From Corynebacterium gottingense (lineage in GTDB: Bacteria > Actinomycetota > Actinomycetes > Mycobacteriales > Mycobacteriaceae), in contig NZ_RDRE01000010.1 of assembly GCF_003693265.1 (NCBI RefSeq), positions 1-64,000 on the forward strand: a stretch of DNA of 64,000 nt, in the 5' to 3' direction. This document shows, in pieces, positions 57,002-64,000 of the stretch (its first letter is position 1; the number at the start of each line of letters is the position of its first letter). Position numbers and translations under genes: made by a program. The notes below the pieces were generated by a model. That model ran no database searches. It was not told the DNA's origin and worked only from the letters and a program-made list of their open reading frames with translations.

Positions 57002-58480
57002 ATGGCTACGAACCCCCACGCACGTAACACTCCCGAGAACATCGTGCCCGCGAAGGGCTCCGGCGTGAAGGATTGGGCGGTCGTGCTCGGCGCGACGGCC
57101 TTGCTTGGGGTGGGCGGCGGCGTGGCCAGCTTCGCCACGGCCGACGTCCCCGACGCTGCCGAGTTCGCCGTGTCCACCCAAACCAACGCTGCGAACCTGG
57201 TGGTCTCGGACCCGCAGGACATCGTGAGTGCTGACGACGAGGCCCAGATGCAGCGCGACGCGGAGCGCCTTCCCCACCCCGACACGGTGCAGACGGTCCA
57301 CTACATCTACCTCTCCGAGGGCCGCGACAACGTCAACGATTCGGTGGAGAACTTCCTGCGCGACAACTTCCCGGACGAGATTGGCAACGACACCTTCGCC
57401 GACGGCGTACTCATACTCGGCGCGGACATGGAGTCGCGCAACCACTTCGTCTTCGCAGGCGGAGACGTCGCCGACCAGCTGAAGCTGCGCAAAGGCCAGC
57501 GCCTCGAATCAGTGCTGGAGGAGATGAAGCCGGGGCTGCGCGACAACAACCTGCCCGCGGCCGTGTTCGCCGGCGCGAACCTGGCCATGGACGGGGAAAA
57601 GGCCGAGCAGTGGGGCGTCAATGATGCAGAGGGTGGCCGCGTCGGCCGGACGGTCGCGGGGGCCGGCATCCCGGCGGGCGCGAGCCTGCTGGGCGGGACG
57701 ATCGTGGCGGAGCGGAGGCGGAAGCGTCGAAAAGCGATCAACCAGGCGCGGGAAGACCACGCGCTGCTGGCGACTGAATACACGGGTCTGAGCCAGCGGC
57801 TGGACGAGCTGGACGTCCGCGCGAACTCGGTGTCCTCGGCCTTCGCCAACGCCGAGATGCGCGACGAGTGGGTCGAGGTGCGCGACCGCTTCCTCGCGCT
57901 GCACGACGTGACGCAGCGCAACAGCGTGGCCACCGACGAGCAGGCCTACGACAGCGCGAAGAACCTGCGCGAGGCGGCGCAGACCTTCGAGGACGCGGGC
58001 CACGCCGAGGACAACATCAACCGGCTCTTCGAGGTGGAGCGCGGCGACGGCCCGGCCCGCCGCAACCTGCTCACGGACATCCGCGAGGACATCGTCCGCG
58101 CCCGCTACGAGGTCAAGGACGAGACGCTGCGCGGCGACCTCGCCCGGCTGCAGGAACGCGTCGACGCCCTCGACGCCGCCCCGGAGGCGCCCGACTTCCT
58201 CGACCGCTTCGTCCGGCTGCTCAGCGATTACCGCTTGCTTCTCGACGAAGTCAAGCGTCGCGAGTTCAGCGACGTGAAGGAATACAAGGAGCTCGAGCGC
58301 CCGACGCTGACGGACCCGGGCTACGTCTACTCCGGCTACGTGCCGTACGTGGCGATGTCCTCGTGGCACCACGACAACGTGCAGGCGGCGCAGGACGCGG
58401 AGTCGAGCAGCTCCGGCGGAGGGGTCAACACAGGCTTCAGTTCCGGGTTCTCCGGTGCGGGCGGGTCGAGCTCGTTCTAG
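57002..58480 (+). CDS. DUF5129-type membrane protein
   Basis: A 492-residue protein. A membrane helix (WAVVLGATALLGVGGGVASF, about 25-44) precedes an exoplasmic TPM-like domain (TVQTVHYIYLSEGRDNVNDS; VLILGADMESRNHFVFAGGD). A second helix (about 217-240) leads to a basic RRRKRRK stop and a long helical, coiled-coil-like cytosolic region (about 250-450). The end is a Ser/Gly-rich tail. Similar proteins are annotated DUF5129 in corynebacteria; their role is unknown. Leaderless start. Confidence 0.75.
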   Translation: MATNPHARNTPENIVPAKGSGVKDWAVVLGATALLGVGGGVASFATADVPDAAEFAVSTQTNAANLVVSDPQDIVSADDEAQMQRDAERLPHPDTVQTVHYIYLSEGRDNVNDSVENFLRDNFPDEIGNDTFADGVLILGADMESRNHFVFAGGDVADQLKLRKGQRLESVLEEMKPGLRDNNLPAAVFAGANLAMDGEKAEQWGVNDAEGGRVGRTVAGAGIPAGASLLGGTIVAERRRKRRKAINQAREDHALLATEYTGLSQRLDELDVRANSVSSAFANAEMRDEWVEVRDRFLALHDVTQRNSVATDEQAYDSAKNLREAAQTFEDAGHAEDNINRLFEVERGDGPARRNLLTDIREDIVRARYEVKDETLRGDLARLQERVDALDAAPEAPDFLDRFVRLLSDYRLLLDEVKRREFSDVKEYKELERPTLTDPGYVYSGYVPYVAMSSWHHDNVQAAQDAESSSSGGGVNTGFSSGFSGAGGSSSF

Positions 58481-58485
58481 GGGCG

Positions 58486-58515
58486 GCCAAGTTGTGGTCG
58501 GGGTCACAACTTGGC
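58486..58515. terminator. Perfect inverted repeat after the DUF5129 gene
   Basis: GCCAAGTTGTG pairs with CACAACTTGGC around an 8-nt loop. No T-run, so it may be a weak terminator or an operator upstream of the phosphate permease gene. Confidence 0.5.
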
Positions 58516-58601
58516 GGTGTATGGCAAACGTCGGGAAACGGAAAGTTTACCTTTACATGAATTCTCGCTTTTAATATCGACAGCGTTACATAAGAGGCGC
58601 A

Positions 58602-58607
58602 TACTTT
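58602..58607 (+). promoter_or_regulatory. -10 box TACTTT of a leaderless promoter
   Basis: TACTTT is 6 nt before the GTG at 58614, with no ribosome-binding site between. Confidence 0.5.
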
Positions 58608-58613
58608 CTTCCC

Positions 58614-59909
58614 GTGAGTATTACGATCCTGCTTGTCCTCATCATCGTCGTTGCTCTGTTCTTCGACTTCACTAACGGCTTCCACGACACTGCAAACGCG
58701 ATGGCAACGTCCATCGCCACCGGCGCGCTGACACCCAAGGTGGCTGTCGCACTCGCCGGTGTCCTCAACCTCATCGGCGCGTTCCTCTCGGTCGCGGTGG
58801 CGAAGACGGTTGCGGGCGGCATCGTGGAGCTCGACGTGTTCGACCTGAGCAACCCAATTGACTCTGAAAGGCTCCTCCTTGTCGTCTTCGCCGGTCTCGG
58901 CGGCGGCATCATGTGGAACCTGTTCACCTGGCTCTTCGGCATCCCGTCCTCCTCCTCGCACGCCCTGTTCGGCGGCCTGATCGGCGCGGCCATCGCCGCC
59001 ATCGGCTTCGACGGCGTCGTCTGGGTCGGTGTGCTGAACAAGATCATCATCCCGGCGCTCGCCGCGCCGTTCGTCGCTGGCCTGGTTGCCCTGATTGGTA
59101 CCTGGCTGGTCTACCGCATTACCAACCACTCCGAGAAGGAGCACCGCGACCGCTACTTCCGCTGGGGCCAGATCGGCTCCGCCTCCCTGGTCGCGCTCGC
59201 GCACGGTACCTCCGACGCGCAGAAGACCATGGGCGTGATCTTCCTCGCCATGGTCGCCGCCGGCCAGTTCGACTCCGACCACCCGATGCCGTTCTGGATC
59301 CAGCTGGCGTGTGCGCTGGCCATCGCGATCGGCACCTACTCCGGCGGCTTCCGCGTCATCCGCACCCTGGGCAAGGGCCTCGTTGAGATCCACCCGCCGC
59401 AGGGCATGGCCGCTGAGACCTCCTCCGCCGCCATCATCCTCACCTCCTCCCACCTGGGCATGGCGCTGTCCACCACCCACGTGGCCACCGGCTCCATCAT
59501 GGGCTCCGGCCTGACCGGCCCGAAGGGCGAGGTCCGCTGGTCCGTCGCCGGCCGCATGGCCCTGGCCTGGATCACCACCCTGCCGGTCGCGGCGTTCGTC
59601 TCCTTTGTCATCTGGTGGATCGGCAACGGCGCCGCTTCCGCGGGCAGCGACCTGGTGTGGGGCGGCGTCGCCATCGCCCTCATCATTGCCCTGGGCGGCG
59701 GCTACATGTTCTACCGCGCCTCCAAGGCTCCGGTGCACAAGGACAACGTCAACGAGGACTGGGACGAGGACGGCGGCGCCCTCGGCACCTCCGCTGACAC
59801 GGCTGACAAGAAGGTCTACGGCGAGCCGGCGGACTTCGTCGACACCAGCGCTGGCCTGGCGGGCGCAACCGCAACCCGCACCGCTGTCAACAACAAGCAC
59901 CGCAAGTAA
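58614..59909 (+). CDS. pit: Inorganic phosphate transporter, PiT family
   Basis: A 431-residue transporter with about ten helices. The two PiT signatures are DFTNGFHDTANAMATSIATG (18-37) and ALSTTHVATGSIMGSG; FGIPSSSSHALFGGLIGAA lies between. A large polar loop with HSEKEHRDRYFRWGQ separates the halves. The C-terminal 75 residues are a polar tail. Symport of phosphate (as a metal-phosphate complex) with H+ is the family function. Starts with a leaderless GTG at 58614. Confidence 0.93.
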   Translation: MSITILLVLIIVVALFFDFTNGFHDTANAMATSIATGALTPKVAVALAGVLNLIGAFLSVAVAKTVAGGIVELDVFDLSNPIDSERLLLVVFAGLGGGIMWNLFTWLFGIPSSSSHALFGGLIGAAIAAIGFDGVVWVGVLNKIIIPALAAPFVAGLVALIGTWLVYRITNHSEKEHRDRYFRWGQIGSASLVALAHGTSDAQKTMGVIFLAMVAAGQFDSDHPMPFWIQLACALAIAIGTYSGGFRVIRTLGKGLVEIHPPQGMAAETSSAAIILTSSHLGMALSTTHVATGSIMGSGLTGPKGEVRWSVAGRMALAWITTLPVAAFVSFVIWWIGNGAASAGSDLVWGGVAIALIIALGGGYMFYRASKAPVHKDNVNEDWDEDGGALGTSADTADKKVYGEPADFVDTSAGLAGATATRTAVNNKHRK

Positions 59910-59933
59910 GCGCGACCAGAAAGGATTATCACC

Positions 59934-60188
59934 ATGGAACTCATCAAATCCCTCTTCCTGGTCACCGCAGTTGGCATCCTGCTCGGTGCCGGCCTGCCGA
60001 CCCTCTTCTCCCTGAGCATCCACTTCCTCTCCCCCACCGAGGACGGCACCCCGGTGTCCGGCGGCAAGAAGGCCATCGCTTGGATCTTCATGGCACTGGT
60101 GCTCATTGCCGTGGTGGCGGCGCTCCTGCTCATCGCCCGCGAGCGCATCGAGTACATCTCGGGCTGGGACCCCTACCCATTCCTCTAA
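59934..60188 (+). CDS. Small membrane protein downstream of pit
   Basis: An 84-residue protein with two membrane helices (LFLVTAVGILLGAGLPTLFS and WIFMALVLIAVVAALLLIA). It is 24 nt after pit, with AGAAAGGA upstream of the ATG, and ends before a terminator. It is probably co-transcribed with pit. The same pairing is seen in other corynebacteria; function unknown. Confidence 0.8.
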   Translation: MELIKSLFLVTAVGILLGAGLPTLFSLSIHFLSPTEDGTPVSGGKKAIAWIFMALVLIAVVAALLLIARERIEYISGWDPYPFL

Positions 60189-60216
60189 CGCTCCCTCTCA
60201 CGCGCTGAGCGAGACC

Positions 60217-60247
60217 GCGCCGGGCCTTTTTGGTCCGGCGCTTTTTT
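60217..60247 (+). terminator. Rho-independent terminator after the pit operon
   Basis: GCGCCGG (60217-60223) pairs with CCGGCGC (60235-60241) and is followed by TTTTTT. Confidence 0.88.
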
Positions 60248-60301
60248 CGTGTCTACGCTGCGGGTTTATCGATTATGGTGGGTGCGCGTAGATGGTGGGT
60301 G

Positions 60302-60330
60302 TTGACAAACCATTTACTGGAACCTAGGGT
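60302..60330 (+). promoter_or_regulatory. SigA promoter of micro-ORF 1
   Basis: TTGACA (60302-60307), a 17-bp spacer, TAGGGT (60325-60330). About 25 bp upstream of the -35, including GTGGGTG, is shared with the promoter at 61620. Confidence 0.75.
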
Positions 60331-60344
60331 TTCTCGAATATGAA

Positions 60345-60366
60345 CGGAAGGTAAACACGCCTTCCG
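60345..60366 (+). promoter_or_regulatory. 5' UTR hairpin of micro-ORF 1
   Basis: CGGAAGG (60345-60351) pairs with CCTTCCG (60360-60366) around an 8-nt loop. An ATG-AAC-GGA-AGG-TAA mini-frame (MNGR) overlaps its left arm. A matching hairpin, with one G-U pair, occurs at 61663-61683 before micro-ORF 2. Confidence 0.6.
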
Positions 60367-60391
60367 CCAAGAGGAAAGGAGGTGAACCCGT

Positions 60392-60505
60392 ATGAAGTTC
60401 CTGAAACGCTTCCGCGCGTGGTTCCGTGACGAGGAGCGGGGCATCCCCCCGCACACCGAAGTCTCCCCCATCGACGTCCTGACACCCGTGCGCACCGACG
60501 CCTAA
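60392..60505 (+). CDS. Micro-ORF 1, 37-residue peptide
   Basis: A 37-residue peptide, MKFLKRFRAWFRDEERGI then a Pro-rich part with VSPIDVLTPVRTDA. The N-terminal half is basic and amphipathic; no signal peptide. It is preceded by AAAGGAGGTGA, close to a perfect Shine-Dalgarno sequence, nine bases before the ATG. A strong promoter and a terminator (60531-60570) bound it. Its paralogue is at 61707. I do not recognise the family. Strong expression is implied; a membrane-active or regulatory peptide is speculation. Confidence 0.7.
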   Translation: MKFLKRFRAWFRDEERGIPPHTEVSPIDVLTPVRTDA

Positions 60506-60530
60506 AGGCTGTTTCATATCGGGGGATGAG

Positions 60531-60570
60531 AAAGCCGCCGGTCCAGCGCAGTGCTGGTCCCGGCGGCTTT
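60531..60570. terminator. Bidirectional terminator
   Basis: AAAGCCGCCG (60531-60540) pairs with CGGCGGCTTT (60561-60570), with a further CCAGC/GCTGG inner stem. T-rich on one side and A-rich on the other, so it can end both micro-ORF 1 and the leftward oxidoreductase gene. Confidence 0.85.
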
Positions 60571-60610
60571 CGCCATGTGCGGCGCCAGAGCACGGCGCTG
60601 CGGTCCGGCG

Positions 60611-61552
60611 CTAGAGCTCGACGACCGTGCGGCCGCTGTGCTCGCCGGCGAGGATGCGGCGGCCCATCTCGGCGACGTCGTCCAGCCCGATCGTCTCGGT
60701 GCGGATCGTGGCGAGGTCGAGGGATTCGTCGAGGAGCTGCCATGCGGCGTCGCGAAGTACATTCGGCGTATCCACCGAGTTGATGCCCACGAGCTGCACG
60801 CCGCGCAGGATGAACGGCAGCACGCTGGCGGGCAGGTCGTTGCCGGCGGCCATGCCGCACGCAGTGGCCACGCCGCCCCAGCGCAGCTGCGCGAGCGCGT
60901 TGGCCAGGATCGTCGAGCCGACCGTGTCCACCACGCCGCCGAGGCGCGCCTTCTGCAGCGGCTTGCCCGCGTCGGCGAACTCGGCGCGGTCCAGCACCTC
61001 GCTCGCGCCCAGCTCGCGCAGCCAGTCGCCATGCTTATCGACGCGCCCCGTCAACGCCCACACCTCGTGGCCGCGAGCAGCCAGCAGCTGCACCGCGATG
61101 GAGCCCACGCCGCCGGTCGCGCCCGTGACCAGCACCGGACCCTCGGCGGTGTCCTCGTACAGGGCCCGCTCGAACCCCGCCACCGACAGCGCAGCCGTGT
61201 AGCCGGCGGTGCCGATCGCGGCCGCGTCCGCCGCGCTGAAGCGCTCCGGCACGCGGACCACGTGGGTGGAGTCAATGCGCAGCTGCGGCGTGTATCCGCC
61301 GTGGCGGCGCTCGCCGATGCCGCGGCCGTTGACGGTGACCAGCGTGCCGTCGTCAAGCGTGCCCACCGCGTCAATGCCCGGCACTGTGGGCAGGTGGCGC
61401 AGGACGCCGCGGTTGCCGCTCAGTGCCATCGCGTCCTTGTAGTTGATGGACGAGTGGCTGACGTGAATCAGCGTGTCGCCTTTGCCCGCGAACTCGTCGC
61501 GCGTCTCGACGATCTCCGGCCCTTGCTCTGTAACAATCAGCGTGCGTGTCAT
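60611..61552 (-). CDS. MDR-family oxidoreductase, AcuI/YhdH-like quinone or acryloyl-CoA reductase
   Basis: A 313-residue zinc-independent alcohol-dehydrogenase-fold enzyme. SHSSINYKDAMALSG and LPTVPGIDAVGTL lie in the catalytic domain. The NADPH-binding loop is VLVTGATGGVGSIAVQLLAA. VVDTVGSTILANALAQL and GIDAVG-type elements match the YhdH/AcuI class, which reduces acryloyl-CoA or quinones. It begins with ATG at 61552. The gene is leftward between two duplicated, rightward micro-ORF units. Confidence 0.88.
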   Translation of the reverse strand: MTRTLIVTEQGPEIVETRDEFAGKGDTLIHVSHSSINYKDAMALSGNRGVLRHLPTVPGIDAVGTLDDGTLVTVNGRGIGERRHGGYTPQLRIDSTHVVRVPERFSAADAAAIGTAGYTAALSVAGFERALYEDTAEGPVLVTGATGGVGSIAVQLLAARGHEVWALTGRVDKHGDWLRELGASEVLDRAEFADAGKPLQKARLGGVVDTVGSTILANALAQLRWGGVATACGMAAGNDLPASVLPFILRGVQLVGINSVDTPNVLRDAAWQLLDESLDLATIRTETIGLDDVAEMGRRILAGEHSGRTVVEL

Positions 61553-61619
61553 GCGGGCAAGTATACGGAGGTTTGACGCCTCGCCGCCTAAGTTGATGGG
61601 AGCGCGCAGATAGTGGGTG

Positions 61620-61648
61620 TTGACAAACGATTCCCGGTAACTTAAAGT
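61620..61648 (+). promoter_or_regulatory. SigA promoter of micro-ORF 2
   Basis: TTGACA (61620-61625), a 17-bp spacer, TAAAGT (61643-61648). It matches the 60302 promoter in spacing, in the sequence upstream (GTGGGTG) and in the position of a following ATGAACGGAAGGT. Confidence 0.78.
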
Positions 61649-61706
61649 TACCCCCGCATGAACGGAAGGTTAACAGCCTTTCGCTGACACGGAAGGAGGT
61701 GAGCTT

Positions 61707-61811
61707 GTGAAGGCTCTCATTGACGGACTGCACAAGTGGTTCCGCTCGGAAGATCGTGGCATTGCCACGCTTTTCGACGCCACCCCCATCGCCGTCCTCC
61801 CGCGCGCCTAG
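61707..61811 (+). CDS. Micro-ORF 2, 34-residue peptide
   Basis: A 34-residue peptide, MKALIDGLHKWFRSEDRGIA then TLFDATPIAVLPRA. It aligns with micro-ORF 1 in WFR(D/S)E(E/D)RGI and (S/T)PI(D/A)VL. The start is a GTG with GGAAGGAGGTGA upstream, again an almost ideal Shine-Dalgarno. A strong hairpin terminator follows at 61914-61954. No signal peptide or membrane segment; function unknown. Confidence 0.68.
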   Translation: MKALIDGLHKWFRSEDRGIATLFDATPIAVLPRA

Positions 61812-61913
61812 GTTGCGCGGCGTTCGCGTCGGCGCTTGCGCTGGTGTGAATCCGGCCGCGAAAACCGGCCCCGCGGGCACGGCGATCGTGCAGAATGTAA
61901 CTCAGTAAGTGCG

Positions 61914-61954
61914 GCGGGCCCGCCCTGGAACGGAAGCCAGGGCGGGCCCGCTTT
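61914..61954 (+). terminator. Strong terminator after micro-ORF 2
   Basis: A perfect 15-bp stem, GCGGGCCCGCCCTGG with its complement, around the 8-nt loop AACGGAAG, followed by TTT. Confidence 0.85.
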
Positions 61955-61990
61955 CGCGTGCGCGGGGGGCGCCGGCCCCGCGTTTCGCCG

Positions 61991-62226
61991 CCCCGACCGC
62001 CCTCAAAACAGCCCCGACCCGTCCCAAAACCACCCCGACCCGCCCCAAAACCACAGATACCGATAGTAAGACCCCGTTTTCGCCCCCCTGGAGCGCATTA
62101 TCGGTGTCTTACTATCGGTATCTAGCTGGGCGGTGGCCGCCCGGTATCCGCAAAGGCCCGGACTCCAGCCCCACCAGCCCCAAAAGCCCCACCAGCCCCA
62201 ACCGCAGCGCCAAACCCCCGGCCCGC
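61991..62226. repeat. Intergenic repeats and palindromic element copy B
   Basis: Three 21-bp tandem units of CCCCGACCCG(T/C)CCCAAAACCA type (61991-62053, the first diverged) lie next to an 18-bp perfect inverted repeat AGATACCGATAGTAAGAC at 62055-62072 and 62106-62123. Two 18-bp units AGCCCCACCAGCCCCAAA follow (62167-62202). The inverted repeat is the second copy of the element at 30271. No gene is visible in 61812-62226 apart from the terminator. Confidence 0.75.
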
Positions 62227-63165
62227 CTACCGCCGCCAGTGCTCCCCGTGGCCGGGCCGCCACTGCGTCGCCGGCACCCGCGGCGGCCCGAGGTGCTCCG
62301 AGCGCGCCTTGAGGTCGAGGATGTGGCGGATGCACCAGTCCTCGTCGCGCAGGATCTGCCGCGGTGTGAGCCTGGCAACCTCGTAACCCTGCACCCGGAT
62401 CCAGTTCTCCCGCTGCGCCTGCTCCAGGGCGGCGGTCTGCCCGTCCTCGGCAAACTTCACGTCGCCGTCGACCTCGATGACCAGTTGGTCCCACAACAGG
62501 TCAGGCCGCACGTACGGTCCGATCCACAGCTGCTCCTGCGCCTCGATGCCGCGCTCGCGCAGGATGACGCGCAGGAGCGACTCGTACGGCGACTGCGACA
62601 GGGATGAGCTCCAGGCCAGCGCCGTCCGCGCGTGTGCGATGCCCTTCTTCCTGGCCAGGCGGCGCACCGTCGCCTCGAGCTCCGCCCGCGCGCCGGGGCG
62701 GAACTGGTGGAGGAACGAGTCCATCGCGACGACGCCGTGGCGCACCCCGTGGAGCCGGGCGACGTCGACGGCGGTGCGGACGGGGGTGGTGAGGAGGACG
62801 GTGTCGCCGTCGAGAAGCGAGATGGAAGCCCGGTCAACCTCCGGGATCCGCATCTCCCGGTACTGCACCCCCTCGGGCCACTGCTTCTTCGGCGGCGGCG
62901 AGTGGCGCGGGTTGGCCAGCATTACCGGCGAGTGCTTCGCGGGCAGCGTCCATAGGCCCATGATGACGGCGGCCGAGCGGCCCACCACCACCGCCTTTTG
63001 TGCGCCGACCCCGATCGCGTACGCGCGCAGAAACTCCTGCTCATAGGCCTTGAGGCCGCGCCAGTCCTGCTCGGCCACGTACCGCGTCGCGGACAGCTTC
63101 CGGCACGCGAGCGCGTCGCTCTCCCCCGGCCGGATCAGGTGCGTCACAAGCATTGCTCTTTCCAT
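62227..63165 (-). CDS. AbiEi-like N-terminus plus DUF559 endonuclease-like domain
   Basis: A 312-residue protein. The N-terminal 180 residues resemble AbiEi-type regulator domains (SAAVIMGLWTLP; RTAVDVARLHGVRHGVVAMD). The C-terminal DUF559 domain is a PD-(D/E)xK-like fold with SPYESLLRVIL (Glu), YVRPDLLWDQLVIEVDGD (Asp and ExD) and GYEVARLTPRQIL. Such proteins are common in actinobacteria as singletons; nuclease activity is a family inference. The ATG at 63165 has GGAGGGG upstream. It has no toxin gene beside it. Confidence 0.75.
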   Translation of the reverse strand: MERAMLVTHLIRPGESDALACRKLSATRYVAEQDWRGLKAYEQEFLRAYAIGVGAQKAVVVGRSAAVIMGLWTLPAKHSPVMLANPRHSPPPKKQWPEGVQYREMRIPEVDRASISLLDGDTVLLTTPVRTAVDVARLHGVRHGVVAMDSFLHQFRPGARAELEATVRRLARKKGIAHARTALAWSSSLSQSPYESLLRVILRERGIEAQEQLWIGPYVRPDLLWDQLVIEVDGDVKFAEDGQTAALEQAQRENWIRVQGYEVARLTPRQILRDEDWCIRHILDLKARSEHLGPPRVPATQWRPGHGEHWRR

Positions 63166-63266
63166 GTCCCCTCCCCGGACATCAGCGTACCAACTCGGTT
63201 TGGCGTCGAAAGTGGGTACGACCCCCGTGCTACCCTTGTGAGCTACGACATTGAAAGCGTGGAACT

Positions 63267-64000
63267 ATGACCACTTCACATAAGCAAGACACCACCCATC
63301 CCGTCCCCTACGCCGACCTGCCCGAGCAGTACAGCGACGAGCACCTCGAGCTCGGCCGCGCGCAGTTCGACGCCGACCACCTCACCGAGGCGGACAAAGA
63401 GCAGATCCGCGAGCAGCGGCGCTCCAAGGCCCCGGACGGCAACTTCTTCTCCTGGGTGATCGCCCTGTTCGGCACCGGCGTCGGCGCCGGCATCCTGTTC
63501 CTGCCCATCAACGCGGGCAGCTTCGGGTTCTGGCCGCTGGTGATCGCCACGCTGATCATCGGGCCGATGGTGTTCCTCTCGCACCGCGCGTACGCCCGGA
63601 TCGTGGCAGCGTCGCCGTCGAAAGGCCTGGACGTGCTCCAGGTCGTCACCGCGCTGACCGGCCGCAAGCGGGGCCTGGTTAGCGCGCTCATGTACTGGCT
63701 GGGCATCTATCCGGTGGTGCTCATCTATGCCATTTCGATCACGAATACGGTTGACAGCTTCGTCGTTAATCAGCTCCATGGCCCCGAAATCAACCGCTGG
63801 CTCCTGGCCACCGTATGCGTCGGCGTGCTCACGGGCGCCTACGCGCTGGGCATGAAGGTGACCCTGTGGCTGGCAAATGCGCTGGTCTACCCGCTGATTT
63901 TCGCGCTCGCGGCGGTGTCGATCTACCTGATTCCGCGGTGGGATGTCGCCAGCTTCCGCGCCTACGAGTCGCAGACGCCGATGTGGCAGGCGGTGCTGCT
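63267..64000 (+). CDS. HAAAP-family amino acid transporter (partial, runs off right edge)
   Basis: The first 244 codons of a polytopic transporter. An N-terminal cytosolic tail of about 60 residues precedes the first helix pair with FSWVIALFGTGVGAGILFLP, the hydroxy/aromatic amino acid permease signature (SdaC/STP type). Five or more helices follow before the window ends. Serine, threonine or an aromatic amino acid is the likely substrate; it cannot be fixed. The ATG at 63267 lacks a strong Shine-Dalgarno (GAAAGCG 8-14 bases upstream). Confidence 0.82.
   Translation, partial: MTTSHKQDTTHPVPYADLPEQYSDEHLELGRAQFDADHLTEADKEQIREQRRSKAPDGNFFSWVIALFGTGVGAGILFLPINAGSFGFWPLVIATLIIGPMVFLSHRAYARIVAASPSKGLDVLQVVTALTGRKRGLVSALMYWLGIYPVVLIYAISITNTVDSFVVNQLHGPEINRWLLATVCVGVLTGAYALGMKVTLWLANALVYPLIFALAAVSIYLIPRWDVASFRAYESQTPMWQAVL

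Noticed and set aside
62227-63165. AbiE-type toxin-antitoxin system
   Set aside because: Only an AbiEi-like N-terminus fused to a DUF559 domain is present; no AbiEii nucleotidyltransferase toxin is adjacent.

Overview
This is a high-GC actinobacterial chromosome segment from a Corynebacterium-like organism, centred on the replication-origin neighbourhood. The order gyrB - dciA-like - recF - dnaN - dnaA - oriC-type DNA - rpmH - rnpA - yidD - yidC - rsmG - parA - parB is diagnostic. The corynebacterial content includes cwlM/trxA/trxB/sigM/murJ, a trp operon with a trpCF fusion, a mus-type maltose ABC cluster and many leaderless transcripts. I see no rRNA, tRNA or CRISPR array.

Layout. 1-1 kb: the end of a helix-turn-helix (transposase-like) gene running off the left edge, then a small DUF6918-type gene. 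1-9.5 kb: the leftward replication block, with DnaA boxes on both sides of dnaA (6666-6773 and 8775-8929). 9.5-15 kb: the rightward ribosomal protein/RNase P/membrane insertase/partition block. 15-20 kb: an AlbA_2-type regulator, then the leftward sigM-trxB-trxA-cwlM redox and cell-wall block. 20-29 kb: MurJ fused to a pseudokinase, DUF6049 and a Nudix protein (leftward), with the CCA-adding enzyme diverging. 29-36 kb: AzlCD exporter, two small secreted and C-terminally anchored proteins, an orphan AIPR/DGQHR-like gene, a bile-acid-symporter family protein and an Old Yellow Enzyme. 36-43 kb: the leftward operon trpL-E-G-D-CF-B-A with a Rieske lipoprotein coupled to its end. 43-49 kb: SdpI-like protein, dicarboxylate carrier, two paralogous secreted serine proteases and a second AlbA_2 regulator behind an iterated operator. 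49-56 kb: musK-DUF4032-musE-musF-musG-musI. 56-64 kb: LLM flavoenzyme, DUF5129 protein, phosphate permease, two twin micro-ORF genes bracketing a quinone-oxidoreductase-like gene, a DUF559 endonuclease-like protein and a partial amino-acid transporter.

DNA-level signals run across the genes. Six parS sites lie between 25 and 43 kb; five of them sit in or at the start of coding sequence. A 13-mer, GCTTNTCGACGCC, occurs 17 times on the two strands, in several reading frames and in intergenic DNA. A palindromic element built on ATACCGATAGTAAG occurs twice. Several genes have a -10 box 6-7 nt before the start codon, so their mRNAs should be leaderless.

The observations I would follow first are: the GCTTNTCGACGCC motif; the six-unit 21-bp operator array beside the AlbA_2 regulator at 46.8-47.0 kb; and the twin micro-ORFs at 60.4 and 61.7 kb with duplicated promoters, a conserved 5' hairpin and near-perfect Shine-Dalgarno sequences.
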